This document shows, in pieces, positions 8,559 through 17,169 of a stretch of DNA of 64,000 bases (its first letter is position 1; every line of letters begins with the position of its first letter). Source of the stretch: JACIYW01 sp014359745 (GTDB lineage: Bacteria > Pseudomonadota > Alphaproteobacteria > Rhodobacterales > Rhodobacteraceae); the NCBI GenBank assembly GCA_050433985.1, contig JBNPWE010000009.1:1-64000 (forward strand), in the 5' to 3' direction. Position numbers and translations under genes: made by a program. The notes under the pieces were generated by a model. It did not search any database, was not told the origin of the DNA, and saw only the letters and a program-made list of their open reading frames with translations.

Positions 8559-9607
8559 TGGACGGTGCGCACAAAACCGGCGGTATCCGTTACCCCTTTG
8601 CCGCCCCGCCCGAACCGGGCGGCGCCACAGAAATCGCGCCGGGCGTGTTGTGGATGCGGGTGCCGCTGCCGATGGCGCTGGATCATGTCAACGTCTATGC
8701 GCTGGACGATGGCTGCGGCTGGACGGTGATCGACACCGGCTTTGACAACCGCGAAAGCCGCGCGATCTGGGACGACCTGATGGCGGGGCCACTGGGCGGG
8801 CGGCCGGTGTGGCGGGTGATCGCGACCCATCATCACCCCGACCACATCGGCCTTGCGGGCTGGTTTCAGCAAGACCACGGCGCCGAATTGTGGACGACGC
8901 GCACAAGCTGGCTGATGGCGCGGATGCTGACGCTGGATGTGCAGGACGCGCCCTGCCTTGAGACGCTGGACTTCTGGCGCGGCGCCGGGATGGATGCGGG
9001 GCTGCTGGCACGGCGGGCGGCGGAACGCCCGTTCAACTTTGCCGATATGGTGGTGCATCTGCCGCTGGGCTATCGGCGCATTCTGGCGGGAGAGCGGCTG
9101 CTGATCGGCGGGCGGCACTGGGATGTGCATTTCGGCCATGGCCATGCCCCCGATCACGCCACCTTCTGGGAGGCGGGCGGCGATCTGGTGATCGGCGGCG
9201 ATCAGTTGCTGCCCTCGATCTCTCCCAACCTGGGGGTGTTCGCCACCGAACCCGATGCCGATCCGGTGGGCGACTGGATCGAAAGCTGCGAACGGTTTGT
9301 GCCGCTGGCACACGAGGATCATCTGGTGCTGCCGGGGCACAAGCTGCCGTTTACCGGGCTGCCGTTTCGGCTGCGTCAGAAGATCGACAACCACCACGGC
9401 GCGCTTGCCCGCCTGCTGGCGCATCTGGACCGGCCGCGCGTGGCGACAGAGTGTTTCCCGGCGCTGTTCAAGCGCACGATCGACGAAGGCACCTACGGCC
9501 TTGCCATGGTCGAGGCGGTGGCCCACCTCAACCATCTGCTGCACCAGGGCCAGATCACCCGCAGCCGCCGGGACGATGGCGCGTGGCTGTGGGAACGGGG
9601 GGGGTAG
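8555..9607 (+). CDS. Metallo-beta-lactamase-fold hydrolase
   Basis: A 350-residue metallohydrolase with the dinuclear metal motif THHHPDHIGLAG (HxHxDH) and further ligands GHGHAPDH and LPGHKLPF. The second half (~260-350) is an extra domain seen in larger family members that resemble thioesterases or glyoxalase II. Translational overlap with the acyl-CoA dehydrogenase suggests joint work, for example acyl-thioester hydrolysis, but that is inference. A second ATG three bases downstream (8558) is possible. The stop is followed within 35 bases by repeat element copy B. Confidence 0.87.
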   Translation: MMDGAHKTGGIRYPFAAPPEPGGATEIAPGVLWMRVPLPMALDHVNVYALDDGCGWTVIDTGFDNRESRAIWDDLMAGPLGGRPVWRVIATHHHPDHIGLAGWFQQDHGAELWTTRTSWLMARMLTLDVQDAPCLETLDFWRGAGMDAGLLARRAAERPFNFADMVVHLPLGYRRILAGERLLIGGRHWDVHFGHGHAPDHATFWEAGGDLVIGGDQLLPSISPNLGVFATEPDADPVGDWIESCERFVPLAHEDHLVLPGHKLPFTGLPFRLRQKIDNHHGALARLLAHLDRPRVATECFPALFKRTIDEGTYGLAMVEAVAHLNHLLHQGQITRSRRDDGAWLWERGG

Positions 9608-9641
9608 GCGCGTGTTGTGCCCAATCATTCCGGCGGCCAGA

Positions 9642-9721
9642 GCGCACAAGAAAATGCTCTTTCCCATCCTCTCGAAAAAAATACTCAAATCCCGCGCCCG
9701 CCGTGCGCGCACCGGTCAGGG
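9642..9721 (+). repeat. Interspersed element, copy B
   Basis: Plus-strand copy in the convergent gap between the hydrolase and ccoS: CACAAGAAAATGCTC, CATCCTCTCGAAAAAAATAC, CGCGCCCGCC and CACCGGTCAGG. Its right end contains the ccoS stop codon. Confidence 0.8.
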
Positions 9722-9874
9722 CTTGGGCGCGTCGTCGTGGTCATCCGACAGGATGCGGCGGCTGTCGCCCTCGGGGTCGCTGTACTGATCCGATTTCAGC
9801 GCCCAGAAGAACGCGACAAGGCCGATGCCTCCAAGAAAAAGCGAGGCCGGGATAAGATAGGCGAGGATGTTCAT
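9716..9874 (-). CDS. ccoS: cbb3 oxidase assembly protein CcoS
   Basis: A 52-residue protein with one N-terminal membrane helix (MNILAYLIPASLFLGGIGLV) followed by FFWALKSDQYSDPEGDSRRIL, the conserved CcoS/FixS signature. CcoS is required for cofactor insertion in cbb3-type cytochrome oxidase. The gene overlaps the ccoI stop by ATGA, giving the standard ccoGHIS order. The stop codon falls within repeat copy B. Confidence 0.95.
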   Translation of the reverse strand: MNILAYLIPASLFLGGIGLVAFFWALKSDQYSDPEGDSRRILSDDHDDAPKP

Positions 9875-12060
9875 GGCTGCCGCAACCTCAGTGCATTGAG
9901 CGATACCGTCAGCGACGAGGCCGACATCGCCAGCGCCGCGATCAGCGGCGTGGCAAAGCCCAAAAGCGCGATCGGCACCGCGATCAGGTTATAGGCCACC
10001 GCGATGGCAAAGTTTTCGCGAATGCGCTGCCGGGCCCGCCCGGACAACGCAAGCGCCGCACCGACCGGGCGCATGTCTTTTCCCAGCAGCACGATATCCG
10101 AGGCAACGCGCGCGGCATCCAGCGCGGATGCGGGCGACATCGACACATGCGCCGCCGTCAGCGCCGCCGTGTCGTTCAGACCGTCCCCCACCATCATCAC
10201 CTTGTGGCCCGCCGCCGCAAGGGCCGCAATCGCGGCCACCTTGTCGCCGGGCAGGGCGCCCGCCTGCCAATCGGTGATGCCCAGGCGCCGCGCCAGCGCA
10301 CCGACCACCGCAGGCACATCGCCCGAAATCAGGTGCACGGCCTTGCCTTGGGCCATCAGCGCGGCCACCGCCGATTCGGCCCCCGGACGCAGGCGGTCGG
10401 TGAAGGTGATGGCAACGGGATCGGCCCCGCCTATTTTCAGATGGGTCGCGGTCAGCGCGCCCGGATCGGCCCCCACCCAGGCCGCGCGGCCAAGGCGCAC
10501 CTGCTGGCCCTGCCACCGGCCCTCGACCCCATAACCCGGCACCTCGCGCAGATCCCCGACCGGGGCGGGGCGCACCCCGGCGGTGCGCGCCGCCTCGGCC
10601 AGCGCCACGGCCAGCGGATGCGACGAAGCCTGCGCAAGCGCCGCGGCCACCGCCAGCACCGGGCGCGGCAGCGCCGCCAGATTGCTGGGTTCAGGGCGGC
10701 CCAGCGTCAGGGTGCCGGTCTTGTCGAAGACCACGGTATCCACCTCTGCCAGCCGTTCCAGTGCGCTGCCGTCCTTGATCAGCAGACCCGCGCGAAACAG
10801 CCGCCCCGAGGCGGCGGTAACCACCGCCGGCACCGCCAGGCCCAGCGCACAGGGGCAGGTGATGATCAGCACCGCCACCGCGATGTTCAGCGACAGCCGC
10901 ACATCGCCCGTGTGCCAGACCCAGCCCAGAAACGCGGTTGCCGCCAGCAGATGCACCAGCGGCGCATAGACCCGCGCCGCCCGATCGGCCAGCGTGGTAT
11001 AGCGGTTGCGCGCGTTTTCGGCGGTGGCGACCAGATCGGCCATGCGGTGCAGCGAACTGTCGCGCCCCGCAGCCGTCACCCGCACCAGAAGCGGCCCGGT
11101 CAGATTGACCTCGCCCGCCGCCACGGGCGTGCCCACCCCGGCCCAGACCGGCAGGCTTTCGCCGGTCAGCAGCGACCGGTCAAGTTCCGACGTGCCCTCG
11201 ACAATCTCGCCATCCACGGGCATCCGCGCGCCGGGGCGCACCCGCACCAGATCGCCGACCGCCAGATCGGCAAGCGCCACCAGCGCCTCGGTGTCGCCGG
11301 TCACGCGGATCGCGCGCGGCACCTCCAGCGCGGCCAGATGCTGCGCGGCCGACCGGGCGACGGCGCGGGTGCGAAAATCAAGATAACGCCCCGCCAGCAG
11401 GAAAAAGCACAGCATCACCGCCGCGTCGAAATAGGCGTGGCGCCCGCCCTGCGCGGTTTCCACCAGCGACATGGCCGAGGCAAGGATCAACGCCAGCGAT
11501 ATCGGCACATCCATGCCCAGCCGCCGCGCGCGCAGGGCGGCAAAGGCGTTGCGAAAGAACGGCATGCCGGAAAAGGCCACGGTGGGCAGCGCGATGATCG
11601 CGGAAATCCAGTGGAACAGGTCGCGCGTCGCGTCCGATGCCCCCGACCACACCGCGACCGACAAAAGCATCACGTTCATCATCGCAAACCCGGCCACGCC
11701 AAGCCGCATCAAAAGATCGCGGCCCTGCCGGTCGGTTTCGGTCATCGACAGGGTGGCGCCGTCAAGCGGGTGCGCCTCGTACCCCAGTTTCGCCAGGCGT
11801 TCGATCAGCGCCTCGGGCGTCACGGTGGTATCGGCGGCCACGCTGACCCGTTTCAGCGTCAGGTTCACCCGCGCCGATTGCACGCCGGGATGCTGGATCA
11901 GATCGCGTTCCACGGCGGCGATGCAGGCGGCGCAATGGATGGTGGGCAGCGACAGCAACAGCCCGCCCCCCGGATCGGACGCGCCCGCCAGCGCCTCGGC
12001 CGCGGGCATCGCGGCGCAGGCGGGGCAGGCAGAGATGGGGGCGCGGCCAAGGGCGGTCAT
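9871..12060 (-). CDS. ccoI: Copper-translocating P1B-type ATPase CcoI/FixI
   Basis: A 729-residue heavy-metal P-type ATPase supplying copper for the CuB centre of cbb3 oxidase. It has an N-terminal CPAC (12-15), an HMA-like HCAACIAAVE (C43, C46), the actuator loop TGES (~299-302), the intramembrane copper motif CPC (~402-404), the phosphorylation motif DKTGT (D446), the SHPLAVAL motif and the hinge GDGLNDTAAL. About eight membrane helices are expected. It lies four bases after ccoH and overlaps ccoS, in an operon with an upstream FNR box. Confidence 0.96.
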   Translation of the reverse strand: MTALGRAPISACPACAAMPAAEALAGASDPGGGLLLSLPTIHCAACIAAVERDLIQHPGVQSARVNLTLKRVSVAADTTVTPEALIERLAKLGYEAHPLDGATLSMTETDRQGRDLLMRLGVAGFAMMNVMLLSVAVWSGASDATRDLFHWISAIIALPTVAFSGMPFFRNAFAALRARRLGMDVPISLALILASAMSLVETAQGGRHAYFDAAVMLCFFLLAGRYLDFRTRAVARSAAQHLAALEVPRAIRVTGDTEALVALADLAVGDLVRVRPGARMPVDGEIVEGTSELDRSLLTGESLPVWAGVGTPVAAGEVNLTGPLLVRVTAAGRDSSLHRMADLVATAENARNRYTTLADRAARVYAPLVHLLAATAFLGWVWHTGDVRLSLNIAVAVLIITCPCALGLAVPAVVTAASGRLFRAGLLIKDGSALERLAEVDTVVFDKTGTLTLGRPEPSNLAALPRPVLAVAAALAQASSHPLAVALAEAARTAGVRPAPVGDLREVPGYGVEGRWQGQQVRLGRAAWVGADPGALTATHLKIGGADPVAITFTDRLRPGAESAVAALMAQGKAVHLISGDVPAVVGALARRLGITDWQAGALPGDKVAAIAALAAAGHKVMMVGDGLNDTAALTAAHVSMSPASALDAARVASDIVLLGKDMRPVGAALALSGRARQRIRENFAIAVAYNLIAVPIALLGFATPLIAALAMSASSLTVSLNALRLRQP

Positions 12061-12063
12061 GGC

Positions 12064-12522
12064 CTAGCCTTTGACGAAAAGCGTCAGGCGCTGCTGAAAC
12101 GCGGTGCCATCCGTGGCGGTCGCGTTCAGCCGCAGGTGCCATTTGCCGGGGGCAAGGGTGACGGGCGCGGTAAAGCCGGTGCGCGTGCGGGTCAGCACCA
12201 GATCCTGATCGTCGATCTGGTCGGTCGGCCGCCCGATCATCGCGGCGAGGGTTTCAACCGCCGCAGGCCTGCCGCCCGGCCCGGAGATATCCAGCGTCAG
12301 CACCCCGCCCGCCAAATCCGCGGTCACGTCCCAGCCAAGCGCCTGTTGCGCGCGGCGGTCGGCGTCAAAGGTCTGGCTGGCGACATAGCTGTTTTGCACT
12401 TCCAGCCCCGGAAAGGTGCGCACGGCCTGATAGGCCAGCACCAGATTGACGGCGATGATCACGCCGAAGGCCCCGACAAAGATCATCAGAACCGCGCGAC
12501 CGGTCAGGGGTTTGTCGATCAT
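12064..12522 (-). CDS. ccoH: cbb3 oxidase assembly protein CcoH/FixH
   Basis: A 152-residue protein with one N-terminal membrane helix (AVLMIFVGAFGVIIAVNLVLAY) and the FixH signature VRTFPGLEVQNSYVASQTFD, followed by a periplasmic beta-rich domain. CcoH stabilises the cbb3 oxidase during assembly. The start overlaps the ccoG stop by ATGA, so translation is coupled. Confidence 0.95.
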   Translation of the reverse strand: MIDKPLTGRAVLMIFVGAFGVIIAVNLVLAYQAVRTFPGLEVQNSYVASQTFDADRRAQQALGWDVTADLAGGVLTLDISGPGGRPAAVETLAAMIGRPTDQIDDQDLVLTRTRTGFTAPVTLAPGKWHLRLNATATDGTAFQQRLTLFVKG

Positions 12523-14003
12523 CTGTCTTTCCTTTCGTCGCCGTTTCCGTTGTGGCGCTCATTCGTGTCGTCGTCATCGGGGTGGCCGTTGAACACCGTG
12601 TCTGCGTAGCTGCGGGTGCGCCCGCCGGTTTCGGCGGCCCAGATCCGAACCGTGCTGCGTTCGGTGTTTGCGCGGTCAGATCCCCGTTTCGCGGTCAGGT
12701 AGATGCGCTGATTGAGCTGTTCATCGGCGGGAACCGTGACAATCTTTGCCCCGTCGTTTTCAATCGACAGTTCCAGCGATGGGTCGTTCTCTACCGTCAG
12801 GAAGAAACTGCGCGCCTCATGCGTCATGTTGCGCAGACGCAGGTCATAGCTGTTGCGGATATCGCCGTTCGACAGGGTGACATAGGTCGGATTGCGGATC
12901 GGTGACAGCGACATGTCCAGATCGCCGCGCACAAACAGCGCCACCACAAGGCCGACGCCGACCGCGCCCCACAGAAACGTGTAAAGCAGGGTGCGCGGGC
13001 GCAGAATGTGCTTCAGGATCGACTTGGGCGGCTTGCCCGCGCGTTCCAGCGTCTCATCCGACAGGGCCAGATAGCCGATCAGCCCGCGCGGCTTTCCCAC
13101 CCGGTCCATTACATCGTCGCAGGCATCGATGCACAGCGCGCAGGTGATGCAGGCCATTTGCTGCCCGTCGCGAATGTCGATCCCCATCGGGCAGACGTTG
13201 ACGCAGGCCATGCAGTCGATGCAATCGCCCAGGGTGTCGGCATCCTCGGCCTTGCGATGCTTGCCGCGCGGCTCTCCGCGCCACTCTCGATAGGCGACGG
13301 TCAGGCTGTCTTCATCCAGCATCGCGGCCTGGATGCGCGGCCAGGGGCAGGCATAGATGCAGATCTGTTCCCGCGCGAAACCGCCGAAAAAGAAGGTGGT
13401 GAAGGTCAGCAACGCGATGGTGCCATAGGCGACCGGATGGGCGCTGAAGGCCAGCAGGTCGCGCGCCAGTGTCGGCGCGTCGGTGAAATAGAACACCCAT
13501 GCGCCGCCCGTGGCCAGCGCGATCAACAGCCAGACCGCCCATTTCGTCAGCCGCAGACGCCATTTGTGCGCGTCCCATTTGTGGTGCCAAAGCCGCACGC
13601 GGGCGTTGCGGTCGCCCTCGATCCAGCGTTCGACCAGGATAAAGAGGTCTGTCCACACTGTCTGCGGGCAGGCATAGCCGCACCAGACCCGGCCAAGGGC
13701 CGATGTGAACAGGAAAAGCCCCAGCCCCGCCATGATCAAGAGCCCCGCGACGAAATAGAATTCCTGCGGCCATATCTCTATCCAGAAGAAAAAGAACCGC
13801 CGGTTGGCCAGATCGATCAGCACCGCCTGATCGGGCAGGTTCGGCCCGCGATCCCAGCGAATCCACGGCACGAGGTAATAGATGCCCAGCGTCACCGCCA
13901 TGATCCACCATTTGAGGGTGCGAAAGCTGCCCTTTACCCGGCGCGGAAAAATCGGTTCCTGGGCGGCGTAAAGGCTGGGCGGGGGGGTATCGGATGAGGA
14001 CAC
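12519..14003 (-). CDS. ccoG: cbb3 assembly ferredoxin-type protein CcoG/RdxA/FixG
   Basis: Membrane iron-sulfur protein linked to copper reduction during cbb3 assembly. It carries two 4Fe-4S motifs (CIDCMACVNVCPMG and CITCALCIDAC) and extra cysteine pairs (WCGYACP, CIYACPWPR). About five membrane helices and a C-terminal immunoglobulin-like domain follow. The start is set to GTG 14003 (VSSSDTPPPSL), with GGAGA six bases upstream; the frame is open to 14054 without a better site. First gene of ccoGHIS, 60 bases downstream of an FNR-type box. Confidence 0.94.
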   Translation of the reverse strand: MSSSDTPPPSLYAAQEPIFPRRVKGSFRTLKWWIMAVTLGIYYLVPWIRWDRGPNLPDQAVLIDLANRRFFFFWIEIWPQEFYFVAGLLIMAGLGLFLFTSALGRVWCGYACPQTVWTDLFILVERWIEGDRNARVRLWHHKWDAHKWRLRLTKWAVWLLIALATGGAWVFYFTDAPTLARDLLAFSAHPVAYGTIALLTFTTFFFGGFAREQICIYACPWPRIQAAMLDEDSLTVAYREWRGEPRGKHRKAEDADTLGDCIDCMACVNVCPMGIDIRDGQQMACITCALCIDACDDVMDRVGKPRGLIGYLALSDETLERAGKPPKSILKHILRPRTLLYTFLWGAVGVGLVVALFVRGDLDMSLSPIRNPTYVTLSNGDIRNSYDLRLRNMTHEARSFFLTVENDPSLELSIENDGAKIVTVPADEQLNQRIYLTAKRGSDRANTERSTVRIWAAETGGRTRSYADTVFNGHPDDDDTNERHNGNGDERKDR

Positions 14004-14063
14004 GCGAAATCTCCGAATGGGTCGGTGTTGGCGGTGTTCTTGCAGGTGCAGCATGGCTGGGCC

Positions 14064-14077
14064 TTGACCCAGATCAA
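14064..14077 (-). promoter_or_regulatory. FNR-type box upstream of ccoG
   Basis: TTGAC CCAG ATCAA matches the FNR/FnrL consensus TTGAT N4 ATCAA at 9 of 10 positions. It is centred about 67 bases before the ccoG start. The linked fnrL gene makes FnrL the likely ligand. Confidence 0.8.
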
Positions 14078-14127
14078 ACCTGCATCAAAAAACCACCATT
14101 TTCAGATGCAGACGCTACCGTGACACG

Positions 14128-15018
14128 TCAGACAGGTGCGGGCAACGTGTCGGATTGCCGCCGCAGCCAGGTGACAAAAGCGCGTGCCGCCGGGCGCAGC
14201 ACCCCCGGCCGGGTCACGATCCAGTAACCGCTTTGTGGATCGTCATCGCCAAAAAGCACCCGCACCGTGCCCGCCGCGATATCGGCCTCGACAAAGGCGC
14301 GGGTGGTGGCGACCACGCCCTGACCGGCGCGCAGCCCTTCCAGCACCAGATGGCCGGGCACCTGCGTCAACCCGCGCATGCGCCGTTCGGTCACACCCTT
14401 GCTGTGCAGCCAGTCGGATGCCTCGTTGGTGCCGAATTCCTGAAGCCATGGATAATCGGTCAGATCGGCGGGTTCGGTGATCTCGCGATCCCCGATCAGG
14501 CGGCGCGCGGCGGCCACCACGATGTTGCTGTGCAAAAGCATGTCCGCCTCCAGCCCCGGCCAGCCGCCGCGCCCGAAACGTATGGCGATATCTATGCCGC
14601 CGGGCGTCGGATCGACCAGATCGGGCGAAGGGTTGAGCATCAGATCGACATCGGGGTGATCGCTGCGGAAATCGCCGATGCGCGGCATCAGCCATTGGGC
14701 GGCAAAGGTGGGCGTGGTCGAAATTTGCAGCGGGCGTTCGGCATCCGCCCCGGTGATTTCGTCGACGGCGCGCGCGATGGTGCCGAACCCGTCGGTAACG
14801 GCCATGGCAAGCTGCGCGCCTTCGGCCGTCAGCACCACGCCGCGCCCGTTGCGCGCCAGTAGCCTGACCCCCAGCCGCGATTCCAGCGCGCGGATCTGCT
14901 GGCTTATCGCCGCATGGCTGACATTGAGCATCCGCCCCGCCCCCGAAACCGACCGCGCCTCGGCCAGCGCCGCAAAGGCGCGCAGCATCGAAAGGGGGGG
15001 CATGGTGCGCCACTGCAT
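14128..15018 (-). CDS. LysR-family transcriptional regulator (GcvA-like)
   Basis: N-terminal winged helix-turn-helix (SMLRAFAALAEARSVSGAGR, VSHAAISQQIRALESRLG) and a C-terminal effector-binding domain (LQISTTPTFAAQWLMPRIGDF) of the GcvA subgroup. The start is uncertain: ATG 15018 is chosen (MQWRTMPPLSM, 296 aa), ATG 15003 is possible, and neither has a strong ribosome site. The gene separates the two cco operons and is divergent from a small ORF at 15121, which may be its target. No effector can be inferred. Confidence 0.9.
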   Translation of the reverse strand: MQWRTMPPLSMLRAFAALAEARSVSGAGRMLNVSHAAISQQIRALESRLGVRLLARNGRGVVLTAEGAQLAMAVTDGFGTIARAVDEITGADAERPLQISTTPTFAAQWLMPRIGDFRSDHPDVDLMLNPSPDLVDPTPGGIDIAIRFGRGGWPGLEADMLLHSNIVVAAARRLIGDREITEPADLTDYPWLQEFGTNEASDWLHSKGVTERRMRGLTQVPGHLVLEGLRAGQGVVATTRAFVEADIAAGTVRVLFGDDDPQSGYWIVTRPGVLRPAARAFVTWLRRQSDTLPAPV

Positions 15019-15047
15019 CTGTAATCCAGGCTTACATATTGAAATGC

Positions 15048-15074
15048 TTCCTGCCTTGCATGAACGGCCAGGAA
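15048..15074. promoter_or_regulatory. Imperfect dyad, possible LysR operator
   Basis: TTCCTGCC (15048-15055) and GGCCAGGAA (15066-15074) form an inverted repeat with one extra base, in the divergent region between the LysR gene and the small ORF. Position suits autoregulation; there is no direct evidence. Confidence 0.3.
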
Positions 15075-15120
15075 AATCAATGCTCATCAGGTAACCCCAT
15101 GCAACACAGGAGGTGCCGGA

Positions 15121-15249
15121 ATGTTGAATATCTTTGCTTCAAGCTTCATGACCGCAACCCGGACCGATGCCCGGCCCGATGGTGCATCTACCCCCGCGCG
15201 GCGGACAGCGCGGCGCCGGTTCTGGTGGCTGCCCCGCCGCAAGGCCTGA
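15121..15249 (+). CDS. Small unknown protein, 42 aa
   Basis: The ORF starts at ATG 15121 with a textbook ribosome site (AGGAGG, 15108-15113, spacing 7) and ends at TGA 15247-15249. The product begins MLNIFASSFMTATRTDARPD and ends in a strongly basic tail (ARRTARRRFWWLPRRKA). It has no clear membrane segment and no family that I recognise. A strong hairpin terminator begins 22 bases after the stop. Ribosome site, terminator and divergent LysR gene together argue that it is a real gene, possibly a regulatory leader peptide or small basic protein. Confidence 0.6.
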   Translation: MLNIFASSFMTATRTDARPDGASTPARRTARRRFWWLPRRKA

Positions 15250-15271
15250 CAGGGCAACCGATCCGCAAAAC

Positions 15272-15305
15272 AAAGGGGGCACGTTCACACGAACGCGCCC
15301 CCTTT
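15272..15305. terminator. Bidirectional hairpin terminator
   Basis: AAAGGGGGC (15272-15280) pairs with GCCCCCTTT (15297-15305). After a one-base mismatch, CGTTC/GAACG continues the stem around an ACAC loop. The minus strand then reads TGTTTT, suiting the end of ccoNOQP; on the plus strand it would end the small ORF transcript. Confidence 0.85.
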
Positions 15306-15333
15306 CGTGTTTCGCGGTGCCGGGTTTCGGGCG

Positions 15334-16206
15334 CTATTCGCCCCCGCCCAACTGGTGCACATAGATTGCGACGGCGCGGATATCGGCCTCGCGCAGGCGC
15401 TGCTGCCACGCGGGCATCACCCCGAACCGGGCGTTGGTGATGGTTTCGGTCAGGGTTTTCATATCGCCCCCGTAAAGCCAGATCGCATCGTTCAATGTCG
15501 GCGCGCCAAGCGCCCGGTTCCCTTCGCCGTTTTCGCCGTGGCACGCGGCGCAGTTGTCGGCGAACACCACGGCCCCCTTGGTGGCCAGACCGGCGTCGTG
15601 CGACTGCCCGGAAATGGCGCGCACATGGTTGGCAGCCTGGGTGATCTCTTCGGGTGTCAGCATCTCGCCGAAGGCCGGCATCTGCGAAAAGCGCGCGTCG
15701 GGATCGCTTTCGTTGCGGATGCCGTGGGAAACGGTGGTGTGGATATCTTCGATGGTTCCGCCCCACAACCAGTCATCATCCAGCAGGTTGGGATAGCCCC
15801 CCGCCTGCACCCCCGCCGCGCCCGATCCGTGGCACTGCGAACAGTTGGTGCGGAACACCGCGGCGCCGGCCTGCACGGCAAAGCGGTTCAGGGCATCGTC
15901 TTGCGGGATCGCCTCCAGATCGGCGCTGGTCAGTTGCGCCAGCAGATCGGCATTGCGCGCGTCGAAACCGGCGATGTCCTTGGCCACCTCGGCCCGCGTC
16001 GAATAGCCAAGAACCCCCGGCGTGGCGCCGTTGATCAGCGGCCAGGCGGGATAGGCGATGACATAGCCGATCGCGAATATGATCGTGGCATAGAACGTCC
16101 ACAGCCACCAGCGCGGCAGCGGGTTGTTGAATTCCTCGATCCCGTCCCAGACATGGCCGGTGGTTTCGGGATCGCGCTGCGCTTTCGGGGTTGGTTTGCG
16201 GGTCAT
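15334..16206 (-). CDS. ccoP: cbb3 cytochrome c oxidase subunit III CcoP (diheme)
   Basis: A 290-residue diheme cytochrome c subunit that passes electrons to CcoO and CcoN. One membrane helix (WLWTFYATIIFAIGYVIAY, ~34-52) precedes two cytochrome domains with heme motifs CSQCH (C122/C125/H126) and CAACH (C219/C222/H223). The N-terminal region (HVWDGIEEFNNPLPRWW) is diagnostic for CcoP. It overlaps ccoQ by ATGA and is the last gene of ccoNOQP, followed by a terminator. Confidence 0.97.
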   Translation of the reverse strand: MTRKPTPKAQRDPETTGHVWDGIEEFNNPLPRWWLWTFYATIIFAIGYVIAYPAWPLINGATPGVLGYSTRAEVAKDIAGFDARNADLLAQLTSADLEAIPQDDALNRFAVQAGAAVFRTNCSQCHGSGAAGVQAGGYPNLLDDDWLWGGTIEDIHTTVSHGIRNESDPDARFSQMPAFGEMLTPEEITQAANHVRAISGQSHDAGLATKGAVVFADNCAACHGENGEGNRALGAPTLNDAIWLYGGDMKTLTETITNARFGVMPAWQQRLREADIRAVAIYVHQLGGGE

Positions 16207-16421
16207 TTCCGCGCCTCCTTGAACGCCGTTCCCTGCCGATGATCCTTGGGCGCCGGGTCGGCGGGTTTGTCTTCGTTACGAAAGATCGATGTGGCGGCCG
16301 CGTCGTGAATCGGCTTGCTGCCCGGACGGAAGGCCCAGAAGATGATGCCGACAAAGAACGCGGTCAGCGCCAGCAACACCCAGCTATCGGCGAATGCGCG
16401 CAGGAACGTATAGGTTTCCAT
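16203..16421 (-). CDS. ccoQ: cbb3 oxidase subunit CcoQ
   Basis: A 72-residue single-helix protein (SWVLLALTAFFVGIIFWAF) followed by RPGSKPIHDAAATSIFRNED, typical of CcoQ/FixQ. CcoQ stabilises the complex or modulates oxygen signalling in Rhodobacter. It sits 10 bases after ccoO and overlaps ccoP. Confidence 0.94.
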   Translation of the reverse strand: METYTFLRAFADSWVLLALTAFFVGIIFWAFRPGSKPIHDAAATSIFRNEDKPADPAPKDHRQGTAFKEARK

Positions 16422-16431
16422 GGTGCCCCCC

Positions 16432-17157
16432 TTACCGGCTTGCGTCAGGAATGAAGGTCGAGAAATCGACCAGCGTTCCCAGCATCTGCAAATAGGCGAT
16501 CAGCGCGTCCATCTCTGACACACCGGGTGCGGCGTCGAAGTTGCGCACCTGCGCGCCCGGATACCGTTCCAGCAGCGCATCGGTATCGGCATCGGGATCG
16601 GCCTGCGCCCTGAAATCGGCGCGGGCGTTTTCCAGCATCGCGTCGGTATAGGGCACACCGACCAGGCGGTGGGTGGCCAGCAGATCGCCGATATGTTCAC
16701 CGTCCAGCATCCGATCCTTCAGGAACGCATATTTGGGCATCACCGATTCCGGCACCACCGCCTCGGGGTTGGTCAGGTGATCCACATGCCAGGCATCCGA
16801 ATAGCGCCCGCCAACCCGGGCCAGATCCGGGCCGGTGCGTTTCGATCCCCACTGGAACGGATGGTCATACATCGATTCCGCAGCCAGGCTGTAATGGCCG
16901 TAACGTTCCACCTCGTCGCGCATCGGGCGGATCATCTGGCTATGACAGACATAGCAGCCCTCACGCACATAGATGTCACGCCCCGCCAGTTCCAGCGGGC
17001 TGTAGGGACGCATGCCTTCCACCTTTTCGATGGTGTTTTCCAGGTAGAACAGCGGCACGATCTGCACCAGCCCGCCGATGGTCACCACCAGAAAGCTGAG
17101 GACCAGCAGCAGCGTGGCGTTGGTTTCGATTTTCTTGTGTTTATCCAGAAATGCCAT
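16432..17157 (-). CDS. ccoO: cbb3 cytochrome c oxidase subunit II CcoO (monoheme)
   Basis: A 241-residue membrane-anchored cytochrome c. The N-terminal helix is ATLLLVLSFLVVTIGGLVQI and the heme motif is CYVCH (C68/C71/H72) within REGCYVCHSQMIRPMRDE, a signature of CcoO/FixO. The C-terminal VSEMDALIAYLQMLGT is also conserved. It follows ccoN by 12 bases. Confidence 0.97.
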   Translation of the reverse strand: MAFLDKHKKIETNATLLLVLSFLVVTIGGLVQIVPLFYLENTIEKVEGMRPYSPLELAGRDIYVREGCYVCHSQMIRPMRDEVERYGHYSLAAESMYDHPFQWGSKRTGPDLARVGGRYSDAWHVDHLTNPEAVVPESVMPKYAFLKDRMLDGEHIGDLLATHRLVGVPYTDAMLENARADFRAQADPDADTDALLERYPGAQVRNFDAAPGVSEMDALIAYLQMLGTLVDFSTFIPDASR

Positions 17158-17169
17158 GATGCCCTCGGA

